The position numbers and the translations under genes were made by a program. Below the pieces are notes generated by a model. That model was not told where the DNA came from. It ran no database searches and was given only the letters and a program-made list of their open reading frames with translations. DNA of 64,000 nt from Alloalcanivorax marinus. GTDB lineage: Bacteria > Pseudomonadota > Gammaproteobacteria > Pseudomonadales > Alcanivoracaceae. This document shows, piece by piece, positions 38,187 through 51,289 of the stretch (positions are counted from its first letter, which is position 1; each line of letters starts with the position of its first letter). Where the stretch lies: contig NZ_JADDOL010000006.1 of assembly GCF_016906305.1 (NCBI RefSeq), positions 124,001 to 188,000 on the forward strand. Reading direction: 5' to 3'.

Positions 38187-39361
38187 GATTTGCTGCCTCC
38201 TTCGGAACGGGGCTTGATGGTGCCCCAGCGGCGGCAGCTCGGGCAGCGCCATTGCAGCAGCGGGGTCTGGAAGCCGCAGCGGCGGCACTGGTAGACGGTC
38301 TTGTCGGAGGTGAGCCGCTCGGTGAGCTCCTTGAGCATGCCCAGATGCTCGCGGGCCTCGCCCTGGGCGGACACCTGCAGATTCATGTCGATGATGCGGT
38401 GCAGGCCGCGCACCGACGGGTTGGCCTTCATGTAATCGGCGATAAAGTCCGCCGCCTCACGGTCGCCGTAGCGCTCGCGCAGCTGGTCGGAGAGCAGCAG
38501 CACCCGGGCGGTGGAAGGCTCCTCGGCGCTGAAGTCGGCCAGCAGGCGGATAAACTCCTCTTCCTTTTCCAGGCGCTGGTAGCACTGGCGCAGCTCATCC
38601 AGCACCTCGTCGAAGAAGGCCTTGTCCTGCTGCCAGATGCGCTTGAAAGCGTCGATGGCGTCGGCCCATTGCTCCTCGCGCATTTCCAGCCGGCCCTGCA
38701 CCACGCTGGCGCGCACGCACTGCTTGTCGAAGCCCAGCGCCCGGCGCAGCATGCGACGGGCCGGCGCCAGCTCGCCCCGGGCGATCTGGCCGTCGGCTTC
38801 CTCGCAGCAGTAATGGGCCAGGATCGGGCCCATCTTGGGGTCGGACTTGACCAGTTGCTCACCCATGGAAATGGCGCTGGTCCAGTCGCGTTCCTGTTCA
38901 TAGAGATGCGTGAGCTGGCGGATCACCTGCTCGCGCTTTTCGCAATCCTGGTCGAGCATTTCCAACAGCACTTCCTCGGCCCGGTCGAACAGGCCGCCGG
39001 CCAGATAATCCTCGGCCAGCTCCAGCTGAATCTGCTCCTGGGTGGGACGCGGCAGTTCGCCCTGTTCCAGCAGGTGGGAATGAATCAGAGTGGCCCGGTC
39101 GAACTCCCCGCGCTTGCGGAACAGCCGCGCCATGCTGAGGTGGGTTTCCAGGGTTTGATCGGACACTTCCAGGCTGTTGAGCAGGGCCTCCACGGCCTTG
39201 TCCGGCTCTTCATTGAGCAGGAAGTTGAGCCCCGCCACGTACTCCTGGGACAGGGATTCCATGCGCCGGCGCTGGCGGCGCTTGCCTTCCCGCCGCCCCA
39301 GGTAGAAGCCCGTGGCGATGGCGAAAAAGAACAGCGGAATCAGCCAAAGCGGTTCGCTCAT
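38183..39361 (-). CDS. lapB: LPS assembly protein LapB
   Basis: A 392-residue protein with an N-terminal membrane anchor (about 4-21), TPR repeats through residues 60-350, and a C-terminal rubredoxin-like zinc domain with CRRCGF and CPSCRRW. LapB controls turnover of LpxC by FtsH and so balances LPS synthesis. Its ATG overlaps the lapA stop by four bases and its stop overlaps pyrF, so the three are translationally coupled. Confidence 0.95.
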   Translation of the reverse strand: MSEPLWLIPLFFFAIATGFYLGRREGKRRQRRRMESLSQEYVAGLNFLLNEEPDKAVEALLNSLEVSDQTLETHLSMARLFRKRGEFDRATLIHSHLLEQGELPRPTQEQIQLELAEDYLAGGLFDRAEEVLLEMLDQDCEKREQVIRQLTHLYEQERDWTSAISMGEQLVKSDPKMGPILAHYCCEEADGQIARGELAPARRMLRRALGFDKQCVRASVVQGRLEMREEQWADAIDAFKRIWQQDKAFFDEVLDELRQCYQRLEKEEEFIRLLADFSAEEPSTARVLLLSDQLRERYGDREAADFIADYMKANPSVRGLHRIIDMNLQVSAQGEAREHLGMLKELTERLTSDKTVYQCRRCGFQTPLLQWRCPSCRRWGTIKPRSEGGSKS

Positions 39362-39597
39362 GAACGGGACCCGAACAGACCACGTACTCCGCGCAGGCCC
39401 AGTCCGGTGAGCAGCCCCAGCAACAGCCCCAGAGCCAGCAACAGCACCGCCAGGGCGCCCAGGGTCACCTGCCATTGCCAGCCGGTCACCGGCATCGCCA
39501 GGGTCACCAGCTGGGTGTTGGCGGTCACAAACAAAAACGCCGCGACGAACACCGCCAGCAGCGCCAGAATCAAACAAATTCGGTAGAGATTTCGCAT
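39358..39597 (-). CDS. lapA: LapA family inner-membrane protein
   Basis: A 79-residue protein with two membrane helices (about 6-26 and 43-65) and a basic C-terminus, matching LapA (DUF1049), the small partner of LapB in LPS assembly. The ATG at 39597 has AGGACG upstream and gives the usual length; an in-frame extension to 39672 would overlap ihfB. It sits between ihfB and lapB. Confidence 0.9.
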   Translation of the reverse strand: MRNLYRICLILALLAVFVAAFLFVTANTQLVTLAMPVTGWQWQVTLGALAVLLLALGLLLGLLTGLGLRGVRGLFGSRS

Positions 39598-39619
39598 CAC
39601 TTCGTCCTGTCCGGCGGGA

Positions 39620-39970
39620 TCAGCCGTGGGCGGTCTCGCCCCGGGAACCATCGCGGCCGTCGCCTTCACCATCGATCATGGAATCGTTGACCCGTTCACG
39701 CAGTTCCTTGCCGGACTTGAAGTGCGGAACGTATTTGCCGTCCAGCTTGACGCTGGCGCCGGTCTTGGGATTGCGGCCCACGCGCGGGGCGCGGAAATGA
39801 AGGGAAAAGCTGCCAAACCCGCGGATCTCGATGCGGCCCCCTTCGGACAGGGTGTCGGCCATGTAATCGATCAGGGTTTTGACGGCGAGCTCCACATCCC
39901 TGGGAGACAAGTGGTCGTTTTGCTTGGAAATCCGGGCTATCAGTTTCGACTTCGTTAACGCTGACGCCAT
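39620..39970 (-). CDS. ihfB: Integration host factor subunit beta
   Basis: A 116-residue DNA-bending protein of the HU/IHF family that pairs with IhfA. Features are [45 protein letters not shown] and the DNA-arm sequence [12 protein letters not shown]. The C-terminus after residue ~95 carries a 20-residue Gly/Asp/Arg-rich tail ([20 protein letters not shown]) that is longer than in E. coli IhfB (94 residues). It lies directly downstream of rpsA, as is usual. Confidence 0.95.
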   Translation of the reverse strand: MASALTKSKLIARISKQNDHLSPRDVELAVKTLIDYMADTLSEGGRIEIRGFGSFSLHFRAPRVGRNPKTGASVKLDGKYVPHFKSGKELRERVNDSMIDGEGDGRDGSRGETAHG

Positions 39971-40002
39971 TGCAACCTTCTCCCCTGGGCTCCCTGCCCA
40001 GC

Positions 40003-40026
40003 GGGGCCGGCCGGTTGGCCGGCCCC
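40003..40026. other. Perfect GC hairpin between rpsA and ihfB
   Basis: GGGGCCGGCC (40003-40012) pairs with GGCCGGCCCC (40017-40026) around a four-base loop. No T tract is present on the minus strand. It may limit read-through or stabilise rpsA mRNA ends. Confidence 0.6.
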
Positions 40027-40039
40027 CGGGGAGGAGCCG

Positions 40040-41719
40040 TTATGACTCGTTGCTGTTTTCCATTTGCTGCTTGATCAGGTCACCGATGGTCTTCGGTGCA
40101 TTGGCGTCCTGATTCTGCAGGTTGTCCATGGCTTCGCGATCCTGTACCTGATCCTTGGCACGCACGGACAGATTGATGATGCGGTTCTTGCGGTCGACGT
40201 TGGTGATGCGTGCTTCCACCTCGTCGCCCACCTTGAGAACCTCGGAGGCATCGTTGACGCGGTCGCGGCTGATTTCGCTGGCACGCAGGGTGCCTTCCAC
40301 GTTGTCGGCCAGGTCGATGGTGGCGCCTTTGGCGTCCACTTCCTTCACCGTACCCTTGACGATGCTGCCCTTCTCATTCGCAGCAACATACTGAGCAAAC
40401 GGATCGTCTGTCAACTGCTTGATTCCAAGGGAAATTCTTTCCCGCTCGGCATCAATGGACAGGACCACGGTTTCCAGCTCGTCACCCTTGTTGAAGCTGC
40501 GCACCGCTTCCTCGCCCTGCTCTTCCCAGGAGATGTCGGACAGGTGCACCAGGCCGTCGATACCGCCTTCCAGGCCGATGAAGATGCCGAAGTCGGTGAT
40601 GGACTTGATCTTGCCGGTGATGCGGTCGCCCTTCTGGTAGTTCTCGGCGAAGGATTCCCACGGGTTCGCCATGCACTGCTTGATACCCAGGGAAATACGG
40701 CGGCGGTCCTCGTCGATATCGAGGATCATCACTTCCACTTCGTCGCCGATCTCTACCACTTTGGAGGGGTGGATGTTCTTGTTGGTCCAGTCCATTTCGG
40801 AGACGTGAACCAGACCTTCCACACCTTCCTCGATCTCGGCGAAGCAGCCGTAATCGGTGAGGTTGGTGACGCGGGCACGGACCTTGGAACCTTCCGGGTA
40901 CTTCTGCACGATGTCGTGCCACGGATCCTCGCCCAGCTGCTTGAGGCCCAGGGACACGCGCATTTTCTCGCGGTCGAACTTGAGAACCTTGATCTCGATT
41001 TCCTGGCCCACTTCGACGATTTCACTGGGATGCTTGATGCGCTTCCAGGCCATGTCGGTGATGTGCAGCAGGCCGTCGATGCCGCCCAGATCCACGAACG
41101 CACCGTAGTCGGTGAGGTTCTTGACGATCCCCTTGACCACCATGCCTTCCTGCAGGGACTCCAGCAGCGCTTCGCGCTCGGCGGAGTGTTCAGCTTCCAT
41201 GACTGCGCGGCGGGAAACCACCACGTTGTTGCGCTTCGGATCCAGCTTGATGACCTTGAAGTCCAGGTCCTTGCCTTCCAGGTGGGTGACGTCGCGAACC
41301 GGACGGATGTCCACCAGGGAGCCGGGCAGGAACGCGCGGATCGGGCCGATGTCGACGGTGAAGCCGCCCTTGACCTTGCCGGAGATCTGACCCTTGACGA
41401 TTTCGTCCTTGTCGAAAGCCACTTCCAGCTCGGCCCAGACTTCGGCGCGCTTGGCTTTCTCACGGGACAGGCGGGTGAAGCCCATACCGTCGTCGATGGC
41501 GTCGACCGCCACTTCCACTTCGTCGCCTTCGGCGATTTCCAGCTCACCGCTCTCGCTGATGAATTCGTTGCGGGCGATGATGCCTTCGGACTTCAGACCG
41601 GCGTTGACGGTGACCCAGTCACTGTCGATGGCGACCACGGTGCCCTTGATGATGGAACCGCGGGCAACGTCCAGGTCCTTAAGGCTTTCTTCGAAAAGTT
41701 CGGCAAAAGATTCAGTCAT
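40040..41719 (-). CDS. rpsA: 30S ribosomal protein S1
   Basis: A 559-residue protein with six S1 RNA-binding domains, needed for translation initiation on structured mRNAs. Typical repeats are [40 protein letters not shown] and [20 protein letters not shown]. The start at 41719 ([13 protein letters not shown]) matches the usual N-terminus and drops an upstream in-frame extension of 22 codons. It lies between cmk and ihfB as in many gammaproteobacteria. A REP pair (41841-41905) lies upstream in the cmk-rpsA gap. Confidence 0.97.
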   Translation of the reverse strand: MTESFAELFEESLKDLDVARGSIIKGTVVAIDSDWVTVNAGLKSEGIIARNEFISESGELEIAEGDEVEVAVDAIDDGMGFTRLSREKAKRAEVWAELEVAFDKDEIVKGQISGKVKGGFTVDIGPIRAFLPGSLVDIRPVRDVTHLEGKDLDFKVIKLDPKRNNVVVSRRAVMEAEHSAEREALLESLQEGMVVKGIVKNLTDYGAFVDLGGIDGLLHITDMAWKRIKHPSEIVEVGQEIEIKVLKFDREKMRVSLGLKQLGEDPWHDIVQKYPEGSKVRARVTNLTDYGCFAEIEEGVEGLVHVSEMDWTNKNIHPSKVVEIGDEVEVMILDIDEDRRRISLGIKQCMANPWESFAENYQKGDRITGKIKSITDFGIFIGLEGGIDGLVHLSDISWEEQGEEAVRSFNKGDELETVVLSIDAERERISLGIKQLTDDPFAQYVAANEKGSIVKGTVKEVDAKGATIDLADNVEGTLRASEISRDRVNDASEVLKVGDEVEARITNVDRKNRIINLSVRAKDQVQDREAMDNLQNQDANAPKTIGDLIKQQMENSNES

Positions 41720-41840
41720 GGATAATCTCGTGATACACATACCAACCAGCAGGTATGGGTTATTCATAAAAGGCCGCGATTCCAAGCTGGTTTACTGTCA
41801 GAAACCGGACGACCTGTTTTCAGAAAATCAGAACACCATT

Positions 41841-41905
41841 GCAGGAGCGGCTTCAGCCGCGAAACCGGCCGGCGGGCGCGGTATCGCGGCTGAAGCCGCT
41901 CCTAC
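41841..41905. repeat. REP pair 1 (inverted)
   Basis: GCAGGAGCGGCTTCAGCCGC (41841-41860) faces its complement TCGCGGCTGAAGCCGCTCC (41884-41902, then TAC) in the cmk-rpsA gap of 211 bases. This is the extragenic palindrome type known from Pseudomonas and relatives. Confidence 0.88.
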
Positions 41906-41930
41906 GGGGTAATCTGGACCACCGATGCCG

Positions 41931-42602
41931 TCAGATCAGCGACCGGGCAGCGGCTTCACCGAGAATACGATCCACCACCTGCTCGACGGTGAGCTCGGTG
42001 GAATCGATTTCCACCGCTTCCGGCGCCGGCTTCAGCGGCGCGACGGCGCGCTGCATGTCACGCTCGTCCCGGGTACGGATGTCCTCGATGAGGGTGGCGA
42101 GGTTAGCACCAAAGCCTTTTTCCTTCAACTGGCCCAGGCGCCGCCGGGCCCGTTCCTCGGCGCTGGCGGTGAGGAACACCTTGAGCGGCGCGTCCCGGAA
42201 CACCACCGTGCCCATATCGCGCCCGTCGGCCACCAGGCCGGGGCGCTGGGCGAAGGCCCGCTGGCGGGCGAACAGGGCGTCGCGCACCGGCTGCAGCACC
42301 GCCACCTGGCTGGCCAGCTCGCCGACCCGCTCCTCGCGGATGATCTGACCCACGTCCTCGCCTTCCAGAAGCACCGCGGTGTCACCCTCGCCTTCCCGGA
42401 ATTCCACCGGCAGCTGCTCGGCCAGGTCCACCAGACACATTTCGTCGTCCAGGGCCACGCCGCGGCGCTCCGCGTGCAGGCCCAGCACCCGGTACAGGGC
42501 ACCGGAATCGAGCAGATGCCAGCCCAGCCGGGTGGCCACCTGGCGCGCCACCGTGCCCTTGCCGGAGGACACCGGCCCGTCGATGGTGATCACCGGGATC
42601 AT
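41931..42602 (-). CDS. cmk: Cytidylate kinase
   Basis: A 223-residue (d)CMP kinase. The P-loop reads [16 protein letters not shown], and NMP-site segments include [29 protein letters not shown] and the lid-like [11 protein letters not shown]. The length is normal. Its ATG overlaps the stop of the tyrA-aroA gene by four bases, so the two are coupled. The cmk-rpsA order is widely conserved. Confidence 0.96.
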   Translation of the reverse strand: MIPVITIDGPVSSGKGTVARQVATRLGWHLLDSGALYRVLGLHAERRGVALDDEMCLVDLAEQLPVEFREGEGDTAVLLEGEDVGQIIREERVGELASQVAVLQPVRDALFARQRAFAQRPGLVADGRDMGTVVFRDAPLKVFLTASAEERARRRLGQLKEKGFGANLATLIEDIRTRDERDMQRAVAPLKPAPEAVEIDSTELTVEQVVDRILGEAAARSLI

Positions 42603-44872
42603 GCGCTTTCTCCCGCGTCCGCGGTGTCCTGGCCCAACACCTCCAGCGCCAGCCCGGCACCGGCGGCCAGCCCGGCGAAGCCCGGGAAGCTGGTGGCCAC
42701 GTTGGCGCAGTGGTGGATGGTGATCGGCGCGCCGGCGCGCAGGGCCGCCATGGCGAAGCTCATGGCGATGCGGTGGTCGCCGTGGGACTCCACCTCGCCG
42801 CCGCCGAAGGCGCCGCCGACGATGCGGATGCCGTCCTCGTACACGTCATGCTCCACGCCCAGGGTGGCCAGACCGTCGGCCATCACCTGAATCCGGTCGG
42901 ATTCCTTGACGCGCAGCTCCTCGGCGCCGCGCAGCACGGTCTCGCCTTCGGCGCAGGCGGCGGCGATGAACACCACCGGCAGCTCGTCGATGGCCAGGGG
43001 CACCAGTTCCTCGGGGATCACGATGCCCTTCAGCGGGGCGCTCTTCACGACCAGGTCCGCCACCGGCTCGCCACCGGCATCCCGTTGATTTTCCAGGCGA
43101 ATGTCCGCGCCCATCAGCTTGAGAATGTCGATCACGCCGGTGCGGGTGGGGTTCACGCCCACATGGGGCAGGGTCAGTTCGCTGCCTTCGGCGATGCTGG
43201 CGCCGACCAGGAAGAACGCCGCCGAGGAAATGTCCGCCGGCACGTCCAGACGGCCGCCGCTCAGGGTACCGCCGCCGCGCAGGGTGGCGGTGGCCCCGTC
43301 CCGGCGCACCGGGTAGCCGAAACCGCCCAGCATGCGCTCGGTGTGGTCGCGGGTGGGGGCCGGTTCGGTCACCGAGGTGTCCCCTTCCGCGTAAAGCCCC
43401 GCCAGCAGCACCGCGGATTTCACCTGGGCGGAGGCCATCGGCAGATCGTAATGAATGCCTTCCAGGGTGCGGCCCCCGTGAATGCGCACCGGCGGGCGGC
43501 CGCCCTCGCCGGTGTCGATGGCGGCGCCCATTTCCCTCAGCGGCGCGGCGACCCGCTCCATGGGGCGCTTGGACAGGGACTCGTCGCCGGTCAGCTCGGT
43601 ATCGAAGGCCTGGCCGGCCAGCAGGCCGGTGAGCAGCCGCATGGAGGTCCCGGAGTTACCCATATAAAGAGGCTTGCCCGGGTCACGCAGGCCGTGCAGG
43701 CCGACGCCGTGCACCACCACCCGGCCGTTGTGCGGGCCCTCGATCACCACGCCCATGTCGCGAAACGCCTGCAGCGTGGCCAGGGCGTCCTCGCCTTCCA
43801 GAAAGCCGCTGATCTCGGTGCTGCCTTCGGCCAGGGAAGCCAGCATGATCGAGCGGTGCGACATGGATTTGTCGCCGGGCACCCGCAGGCGGCCCTGCAG
43901 CCGGCCACCGGGGGCCACCACGAAGGTGGGGTCGGAATGTTGTGTCATGCCAGTCTCGTCATCGGAATGCCGCGCCCGGGTATAGGAGGAGCGCGTGTTC
44001 ATGGCCAGGAAATGGGCGCGGGCGGTGTTGGCCCGGCTCATGATGCCCATCAGGGCCTCGGAGTCATTGTCGCGCACCGCCGCCCGGAAGCGCTCGATGC
44101 CGTCACGGAACAGGTCCAGGGCGTCGAGCACCGCGCGGCGGTTCTCGCGGAAGATATCGTGCCACATCAACGGGTCGGAGCCGGCGATGCGGGTAAAGTC
44201 GCGGAAGCCGCCGGCGGCATAGCGGAAGATCTCGGTGGAGTCGCCTTGCCGGGCCAGGGTGTCCACCAGGGAGAACGCCAGCAGATGCGGCAGATGGCTG
44301 GTTTCCGCCAGCACCCGGTCGTGGTGCTCCGGGGCCATGGTCAGGACCTCCGCGCCGATGGCGCTCCACAGCGCCGCCACCCGCCGGGTGGCCTCGCCGT
44401 CGGTGTCCGCCACCGGCGTCAGGATCACCCGGTGCTGCCGGTAGAGGGTGGCGTCCGCCGCCTCCACGCCGCTTTTTTCCTTGCCGGCGATGGGATGGCC
44501 GGGCACGAAGCGGGGGAAGTGGTGGCCCAGGGCCCGGCGCGCCTGCTCGATCACCGCGCCCTTGACGCTGCCGCCGTCGGTGACGATGGCGCCCTCGGCC
44601 AGCCCCGGCGCCAGCGCCGCGAACACCGACGCCATGGCCGACACCGGCGTGGACACGAACACCAGATCGGCGCCGCGCACCGCCAGCGCCAGGTCCTGGC
44701 TGCCCTCGTCGATCAGGCCCAGGGCCATGCCCTGCTCCAGGGTACGCGCCGACCGGGAGCCGGCCACCACGGTGCCGGCCAGGCCCTGGTCGCGCAGGGC
44801 GGCGGCGAAGGAGCCGCCGATCAGCCCCAGGCCGATCACCGCCACCCGCCGGAAAAGGGGGGCGGGCTTCAT
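42599..44872 (-). CDS. tyrA-aroA: Fused prephenate dehydrogenase / EPSP synthase
   Basis: A 757-residue bifunctional enzyme. Residues about 1-300 are a TyrA-type prephenate/arogenate dehydrogenase ([29 protein letters not shown]). Residues about 315-757 are AroA (EPSP synthase), with [28 protein letters not shown] and the late KESDRIQVM region. One chain therefore covers the shikimate step to EPSP and the entry to tyrosine. The same fusion occurs in pseudomonads. The start overlaps the hisC stop by four bases. Confidence 0.94.
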   Translation of the reverse strand: MKPAPLFRRVAVIGLGLIGGSFAAALRDQGLAGTVVAGSRSARTLEQGMALGLIDEGSQDLALAVRGADLVFVSTPVSAMASVFAALAPGLAEGAIVTDGGSVKGAVIEQARRALGHHFPRFVPGHPIAGKEKSGVEAADATLYRQHRVILTPVADTDGEATRRVAALWSAIGAEVLTMAPEHHDRVLAETSHLPHLLAFSLVDTLARQGDSTEIFRYAAGGFRDFTRIAGSDPLMWHDIFRENRRAVLDALDLFRDGIERFRAAVRDNDSEALMGIMSRANTARAHFLAMNTRSSYTRARHSDDETGMTQHSDPTFVVAPGGRLQGRLRVPGDKSMSHRSIMLASLAEGSTEISGFLEGEDALATLQAFRDMGVVIEGPHNGRVVVHGVGLHGLRDPGKPLYMGNSGTSMRLLTGLLAGQAFDTELTGDESLSKRPMERVAAPLREMGAAIDTGEGGRPPVRIHGGRTLEGIHYDLPMASAQVKSAVLLAGLYAEGDTSVTEPAPTRDHTERMLGGFGYPVRRDGATATLRGGGTLSGGRLDVPADISSAAFFLVGASIAEGSELTLPHVGVNPTRTGVIDILKLMGADIRLENQRDAGGEPVADLVVKSAPLKGIVIPEELVPLAIDELPVVFIAAACAEGETVLRGAEELRVKESDRIQVMADGLATLGVEHDVYEDGIRIVGGAFGGGEVESHGDHRIAMSFAMAALRAGAPITIHHCANVATSFPGFAGLAAGAGLALEVLGQDTADAGESA

Positions 44873-45975
44873 CGGTCGCCCAGCACCTTGCCCAGGGCGG
44901 CCAGGAAGCGCTCGTTATCGCGGGCGGTGCCGGCGGTCACGCGCAGATGGCGGGGCATGCCGTAGCCGCCCAGGGGCCGCACGATGACGCCCTCGCGCAG
45001 CAGCGCTTCGTAGACCGGCTGGGCGTCGCCGCCGCAGTCGAAGGCGACGAAGTTGGCCACCGACGGAATCTGCTCCAGATTCAGGGCCGCCAGTCCCTCG
45101 GCCAGCTGCACCAGGCCGGCGGTGTTCTCGCTCTTGGAGTTCTCGATGTGGTCCACGTCGTCCAGGGCCGCCTCGGCGGCGGCCAGGGCCGGGATGTTCA
45201 CATTGAACGGCTGGCGCACCCGGTTGAGCACGTCCGCCACCTGGGGATGGGCCACGCCATAGCCCACCCGCAGCCCGGCCAGGCCGTGAATCTTGGAGAA
45301 GGTGCGCGCCACGATCAGATTCGGATAGCGCGCCAGACGGCGCAGGCCGTCCGGGTAGTGGCTTTCTTCCACGTACTCGAAGTAGGCCTCGTCCAGCACC
45401 ACCAGCACGCGCTCCGGCACCCGCGCCAGGAAGGCGTCCAGGGCGTGGTCGTTGAACCAGGTGCCGGTGGGGTTGTTGGGGTTGGCGAGGAACACCACCC
45501 GGGTGCGCTCGGTGATGGCCTCGGCCATGGCCGCCAGGTCGTGGGCGAACAGGTGCGACTCCACTTCCACCGGCCGGGCGGAACAGGCCAGCGTCACCAG
45601 CGGGTAGATGGCGAAGGCGTATTCCGAGTACACCGCCTCGTCGCCGGGCTGCAGGTAGGCCCGGGCGATCAGCTCCAGCACGTCGTTGGAGCCGTTGCCC
45701 AGCACCAGCTGGTCGGCGCCCACGCCCAGCCGCTCCGCCAGCGCCGCCTTCAGCGAATAGCCGGCGCCGTCCGGGTACAGATGAATCTGGTCCAGGGCAT
45801 GGCGGGCGGCGTCCAGGGCCCGATGGCTGGGGCCCAGCGGGTTCTCGTTGCTGGCCAGCTTGATCACATCGTGAATGCCCAGCTCGCGCTGCAGCTCCTC
45901 GATGGGTTTGCCCGGCTGATACGGCCGCAGGCGCTGCACGCCGTCATTGGCCAGTTGAATGTAGTCGCAGGTCAT
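44869..45975 (-). CDS. hisC: Histidinol-phosphate / aromatic aminotransferase
   Basis: A 368-residue class II aminotransferase of HisC type. The motifs are KLASNENPLGPS, LGNGSNDVLELIARAY, FLANPNNPTGTWF, VVLDEAYFEYVE and the PLP-lysine region TFSKIHGLAGLRVGYG (Lys in FSK). Its position between pheA and tyrA-aroA suggests it also aminates aromatic keto acids. This is a hisC2-type copy, probably separate from the histidine operon. It ends inside the tyrA-aroA start. Confidence 0.93.
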   Translation of the reverse strand: MTCDYIQLANDGVQRLRPYQPGKPIEELQRELGIHDVIKLASNENPLGPSHRALDAARHALDQIHLYPDGAGYSLKAALAERLGVGADQLVLGNGSNDVLELIARAYLQPGDEAVYSEYAFAIYPLVTLACSARPVEVESHLFAHDLAAMAEAITERTRVVFLANPNNPTGTWFNDHALDAFLARVPERVLVVLDEAYFEYVEESHYPDGLRRLARYPNLIVARTFSKIHGLAGLRVGYGVAHPQVADVLNRVRQPFNVNIPALAAAEAALDDVDHIENSKSENTAGLVQLAEGLAALNLEQIPSVANFVAFDCGGDAQPVYEALLREGVIVRPLGGYGMPRHLRVTAGTARDNERFLAALGKVLGDR

Positions 45976-45984
45976 GGTGTGTTC

Positions 45985-47064
45985 CTACAGAACCGCTTTG
46001 GGGTAGGAGCCGAGTACCTTGATGGTGTTGCCGTCCCCATCCAGGGCGGAGAGCACCTCGGTCAGGGCCGGGTCTTCCTTGTGGCCTTCGCAATCGACGA
46101 AGAACACATAACTCCAGTTGGCGATGCGCGACGGCCGGCTTTCCAGGCGGGTCAGGTTGATGTTCTTTTCCCGGAACGGGCGCAGCAGGTCGGACAGCAG
46201 GCCGGGCCGGTTCTTGCCGGACACCAGCAGGCTGGTCTTGTCACGGCCGGACGGCGGCGTGTCCTGGCGGCCGATGATCAGGAACCGGGTGGTGTTGTCC
46301 GGCCGGTCCTCGATATTGACCTGCACCTTTTCCAGGTCGTACAGCTCGCAGGCCATGTCGCCGGCGATGGCCATGGCGTTCCATTCGTCGCGCAGGCGCC
46401 GCGCCGCTTCCGCGTTGGAGCTCACCGCGATGCGCTCCACCGCCGGCATGTGCGCGTCCAGCCACTGGCGGCACTGGGCCAGGGTCTGCTGGTGGGAATA
46501 GATGCGCGTGACCTTGTCGCGGCGGGTATGGGGCCCGGACAGCAGGTGGTGGTGAATGCGCAGTTCCACCTCGCCGCAGATCTTGAGGTCCGAATTCATG
46601 AACGAATCCAGGGTATGGTTGACCATGCCCTCGGTGGAATTCTCCACCGGCACCACGCCGAAATGCACGGCTCCGGCTTCCACCTCGCGGAACACCTCGT
46701 CGATGGCGCCCAACGGCACGCTCTCCACCGAGTGGCCGAAATGCTTGATCGCCGCCTGCTGGGTGAAGGTGCCTTCGGGGCCCAGAAACGCCACCCGCAT
46801 GGGCTGTTCCAGGGCCAGGCACACGCTCATCACCTCGCGGAACAGGCGCGCCATCTCCTCGGCGCCGATGGGGCCGGTGTTGCGTTCCTTGATGCGGCGC
46901 AGCACCTGGGCCTCCCGCTCGGGCCGGTAGAACACCGGCTCCGGATCCTCGGCGCGTTTCACCTCGGCCACCTGGTGGGCCAGATCGGCGCGCTTGTTGA
47001 GCAGGTCCTGGAGCTGCTGGTCCAGGGCGTCGATCTGGTCTCTGAGTGCGTTCAGATCCGTCAT
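45985..47064 (-). CDS. pheA: Bifunctional chorismate mutase / prephenate dehydratase
   Basis: A 359-residue P-protein of phenylalanine synthesis. The N-terminal chorismate mutase (about 1-90: LRDQIDALDQQLQDLLNKRA) is followed by the prephenate dehydratase (about 95-275: FLGPEGTFTQQAA, PVENSTEGMVNHTLD, TRFLIIG) and an ACT regulatory domain (about 280-359: KNRPGLLSDLLRPF, ESRPSRIANWSYVFF) expected to bind Phe. The start may be ATG at 47064 (one-base overlap with serC) or GTG at 47067 (four-base overlap). Confidence 0.95.
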   Translation of the reverse strand: MTDLNALRDQIDALDQQLQDLLNKRADLAHQVAEVKRAEDPEPVFYRPEREAQVLRRIKERNTGPIGAEEMARLFREVMSVCLALEQPMRVAFLGPEGTFTQQAAIKHFGHSVESVPLGAIDEVFREVEAGAVHFGVVPVENSTEGMVNHTLDSFMNSDLKICGEVELRIHHHLLSGPHTRRDKVTRIYSHQQTLAQCRQWLDAHMPAVERIAVSSNAEAARRLRDEWNAMAIAGDMACELYDLEKVQVNIEDRPDNTTRFLIIGRQDTPPSGRDKTSLLVSGKNRPGLLSDLLRPFREKNINLTRLESRPSRIANWSYVFFVDCEGHKEDPALTEVLSALDGDGNTIKVLGSYPKAVL

Positions 47065-48143
47065 CACGCTTTCCGTTTTTCGAAGTCCGACATGAACCCG
47101 ATCAGCGCGTCCACCGCCGCCTCGGGCACCGCGTTATAGATGCTGGCGCGCATGCCGCCGACACTGCGGTGGCCTTTCAGATTGCGCAGGCCGGCGGCTT
47201 CCGCCTCGGCCAGGAAGGCCTTGTCCAGCGCGCTGTCGGCCAGCACGAAGGGCACGTTCATCCAACTGCGCTGGCCCGGGCGAACCGGGTTGGCGTAGAA
47301 GTCGCTGCCGTCGATGTAAGCGTACAGCTTGTCGGCCTTGCGGCGGTTGATCTCGCCCATGGCGCTCACCCCGCCCTGCTCCTTCAACCACTCGAACACC
47401 AGCCCCGCCAGATACCAGGCGAAGGTGGGCGGCGTGTTGTACATGGAGCCATTGTCGGCGTGGATCTTGTAATCGAGCATGGACGGCACCGTGGGACCGG
47501 CGCGACCCAGCAGGTCCTTGCGCACGATCACCAGGGTCAGGCCCGCCGGGCCGATGTTCTTCTGGGCGCCGGCATAGATCAGACCGAACCGGCTCACGTC
47601 CATGGGCCGCGACAGGATCGTGGAACTCATGTCCGCCACCAGCGGCTTGTCCACCTCCGGGACAAAGTCGAACTCCAGCCCGCCGATGGTCTCGTTGGGG
47701 CAGTAGTGCACATAGGCGGCGTCGTCGGAGAGCCGCCATTCGCTCTGCGCCGGCGCGTAGCTGAAGTTGGCGTCCTCGCTGGACGCCGCCACGTTCACCT
47801 CGCAGAAGCGGCGGGCCTCCTTGATCGCCTTGCTCGACCACTGGCCGGTGTTCACGTAGTCCGCCTTGCCGGCGTCGCCGAGCAGGTTCAGCGGCACCAT
47901 GGCGAACTGGGCGCTGGCGCCGCCCTGCAGGAACAGCACCGCGTAGTCGTCGGAAATACCCAGCAGATCACGAAGATCGCGCTCCGCCTTTTCGGCCATG
48001 TCGACGATCACGTCGTCGCGGTGGCTCATTTCCATCACCGACATGCCGGTGCCCTGGTAATCCAGCATTTCCTCGCGGGCCCGTTGCAGGACCGCTTCCG
48101 GCAACGCCGCCGGACCGGCGCAAAAGTTGTACGCGCGGCTCAT
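47064..48143 (-). CDS. serC: Phosphoserine aminotransferase
   Basis: A 359-residue class V aminotransferase for serine and pyridoxine synthesis. The N-terminus reads [15 protein letters not shown], the PLP lysine lies in [20 protein letters not shown], and the C-terminus [15 protein letters not shown] is characteristic. It is of usual length. It is coupled to pheA downstream; a REP pair separates it from gyrA. Confidence 0.96.
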   Translation of the reverse strand: MSRAYNFCAGPAALPEAVLQRAREEMLDYQGTGMSVMEMSHRDDVIVDMAEKAERDLRDLLGISDDYAVLFLQGGASAQFAMVPLNLLGDAGKADYVNTGQWSSKAIKEARRFCEVNVAASSEDANFSYAPAQSEWRLSDDAAYVHYCPNETIGGLEFDFVPEVDKPLVADMSSTILSRPMDVSRFGLIYAGAQKNIGPAGLTLVIVRKDLLGRAGPTVPSMLDYKIHADNGSMYNTPPTFAWYLAGLVFEWLKEQGGVSAMGEINRRKADKLYAYIDGSDFYANPVRPGQRSWMNVPFVLADSALDKAFLAEAEAAGLRNLKGHRSVGGMRASIYNAVPEAAVDALIGFMSDFEKRKA

Positions 48144-48164
48144 TCTTCCTTCTCCCGTCGGTTC

Positions 48165-48223
48165 ACGGCTGAAGCCGCTCCTACCGCGTTGGTCGCCCTG
48201 GCAGGAGCGGCTTCAGCCGCGAT
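48165..48223. repeat. REP pair 2 (opposite orientation)
   Basis: CACGGCTGAAGCCGCTCCTA (48165-48184, then C) and GCAGGAGCGGCTTCAGCCGC (48201-48220, then GAT) lie in the 110-base serC-gyrA gap. Compared with pair 1, the two halves are in swapped order. Confidence 0.88.
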
Positions 48224-48253
48224 CACTCCACACGCCGGCCCCAAAAGGCCGGC

Positions 48254-50980
<2,727 letters not shown>

Positions 50981-51289
50981 GGCGTTCCTTTATAAGAGTC
51001 CAGGTACAGTCCGGAAAGCCCCGGATCATAGCACAGCGGCGACTGGCCGGGCGATACGGGCGGCGCGCCGCCGGATACAGGATGCAGGAAGCAGGATACA
51101 GGCGCGTGGTCGGGTGGCGGCGAGCCTCTGGCACCGGGCTCCGCGCTGCAAGGCCAGGTTCACGACCAGCATGAACCCGCGGGCTCGGCGCCTCGGTCGG
51201 CACGGCTCCGTCCGCGCCTGCATCCTGCATCCTGTATCCTGTAACGCCGCGCGGCTATACTCGCGGCCTGACCGAACAGGGAGCCTTGC
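50981..51289. other. Divergent gyrA-mtaD intergenic region
   Basis: This 309-base gap separates divergent gyrA and mtaD and must hold both promoters; I could not assign convincing -35/-10 pairs. On the minus strand TATAAAGGAACGCC stands just before the gyrA start and includes its ribosome binding site. The gap is mostly filled by repeat element C at 51074-51245. Confidence 0.5.
51074..51245. repeat. Heptad-bracketed inverted element C
   Basis: Four seven-base units (GATACAG, GATGCAG, GAAGCAG, GATACAG) run at 51074-51101, and four complementary units (CTGCATC twice, CTGTATC, CTGTAAC) at 51218-51245. The inner edges continue as CAGGCGCG / CGCGCCTG. An internal stem GGTTCA / TGAACC (51157-51162 and 51172-51177) is present. 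The bracketing units are almost identical to those of element B, but the interiors look unrelated. Confidence 0.88.
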
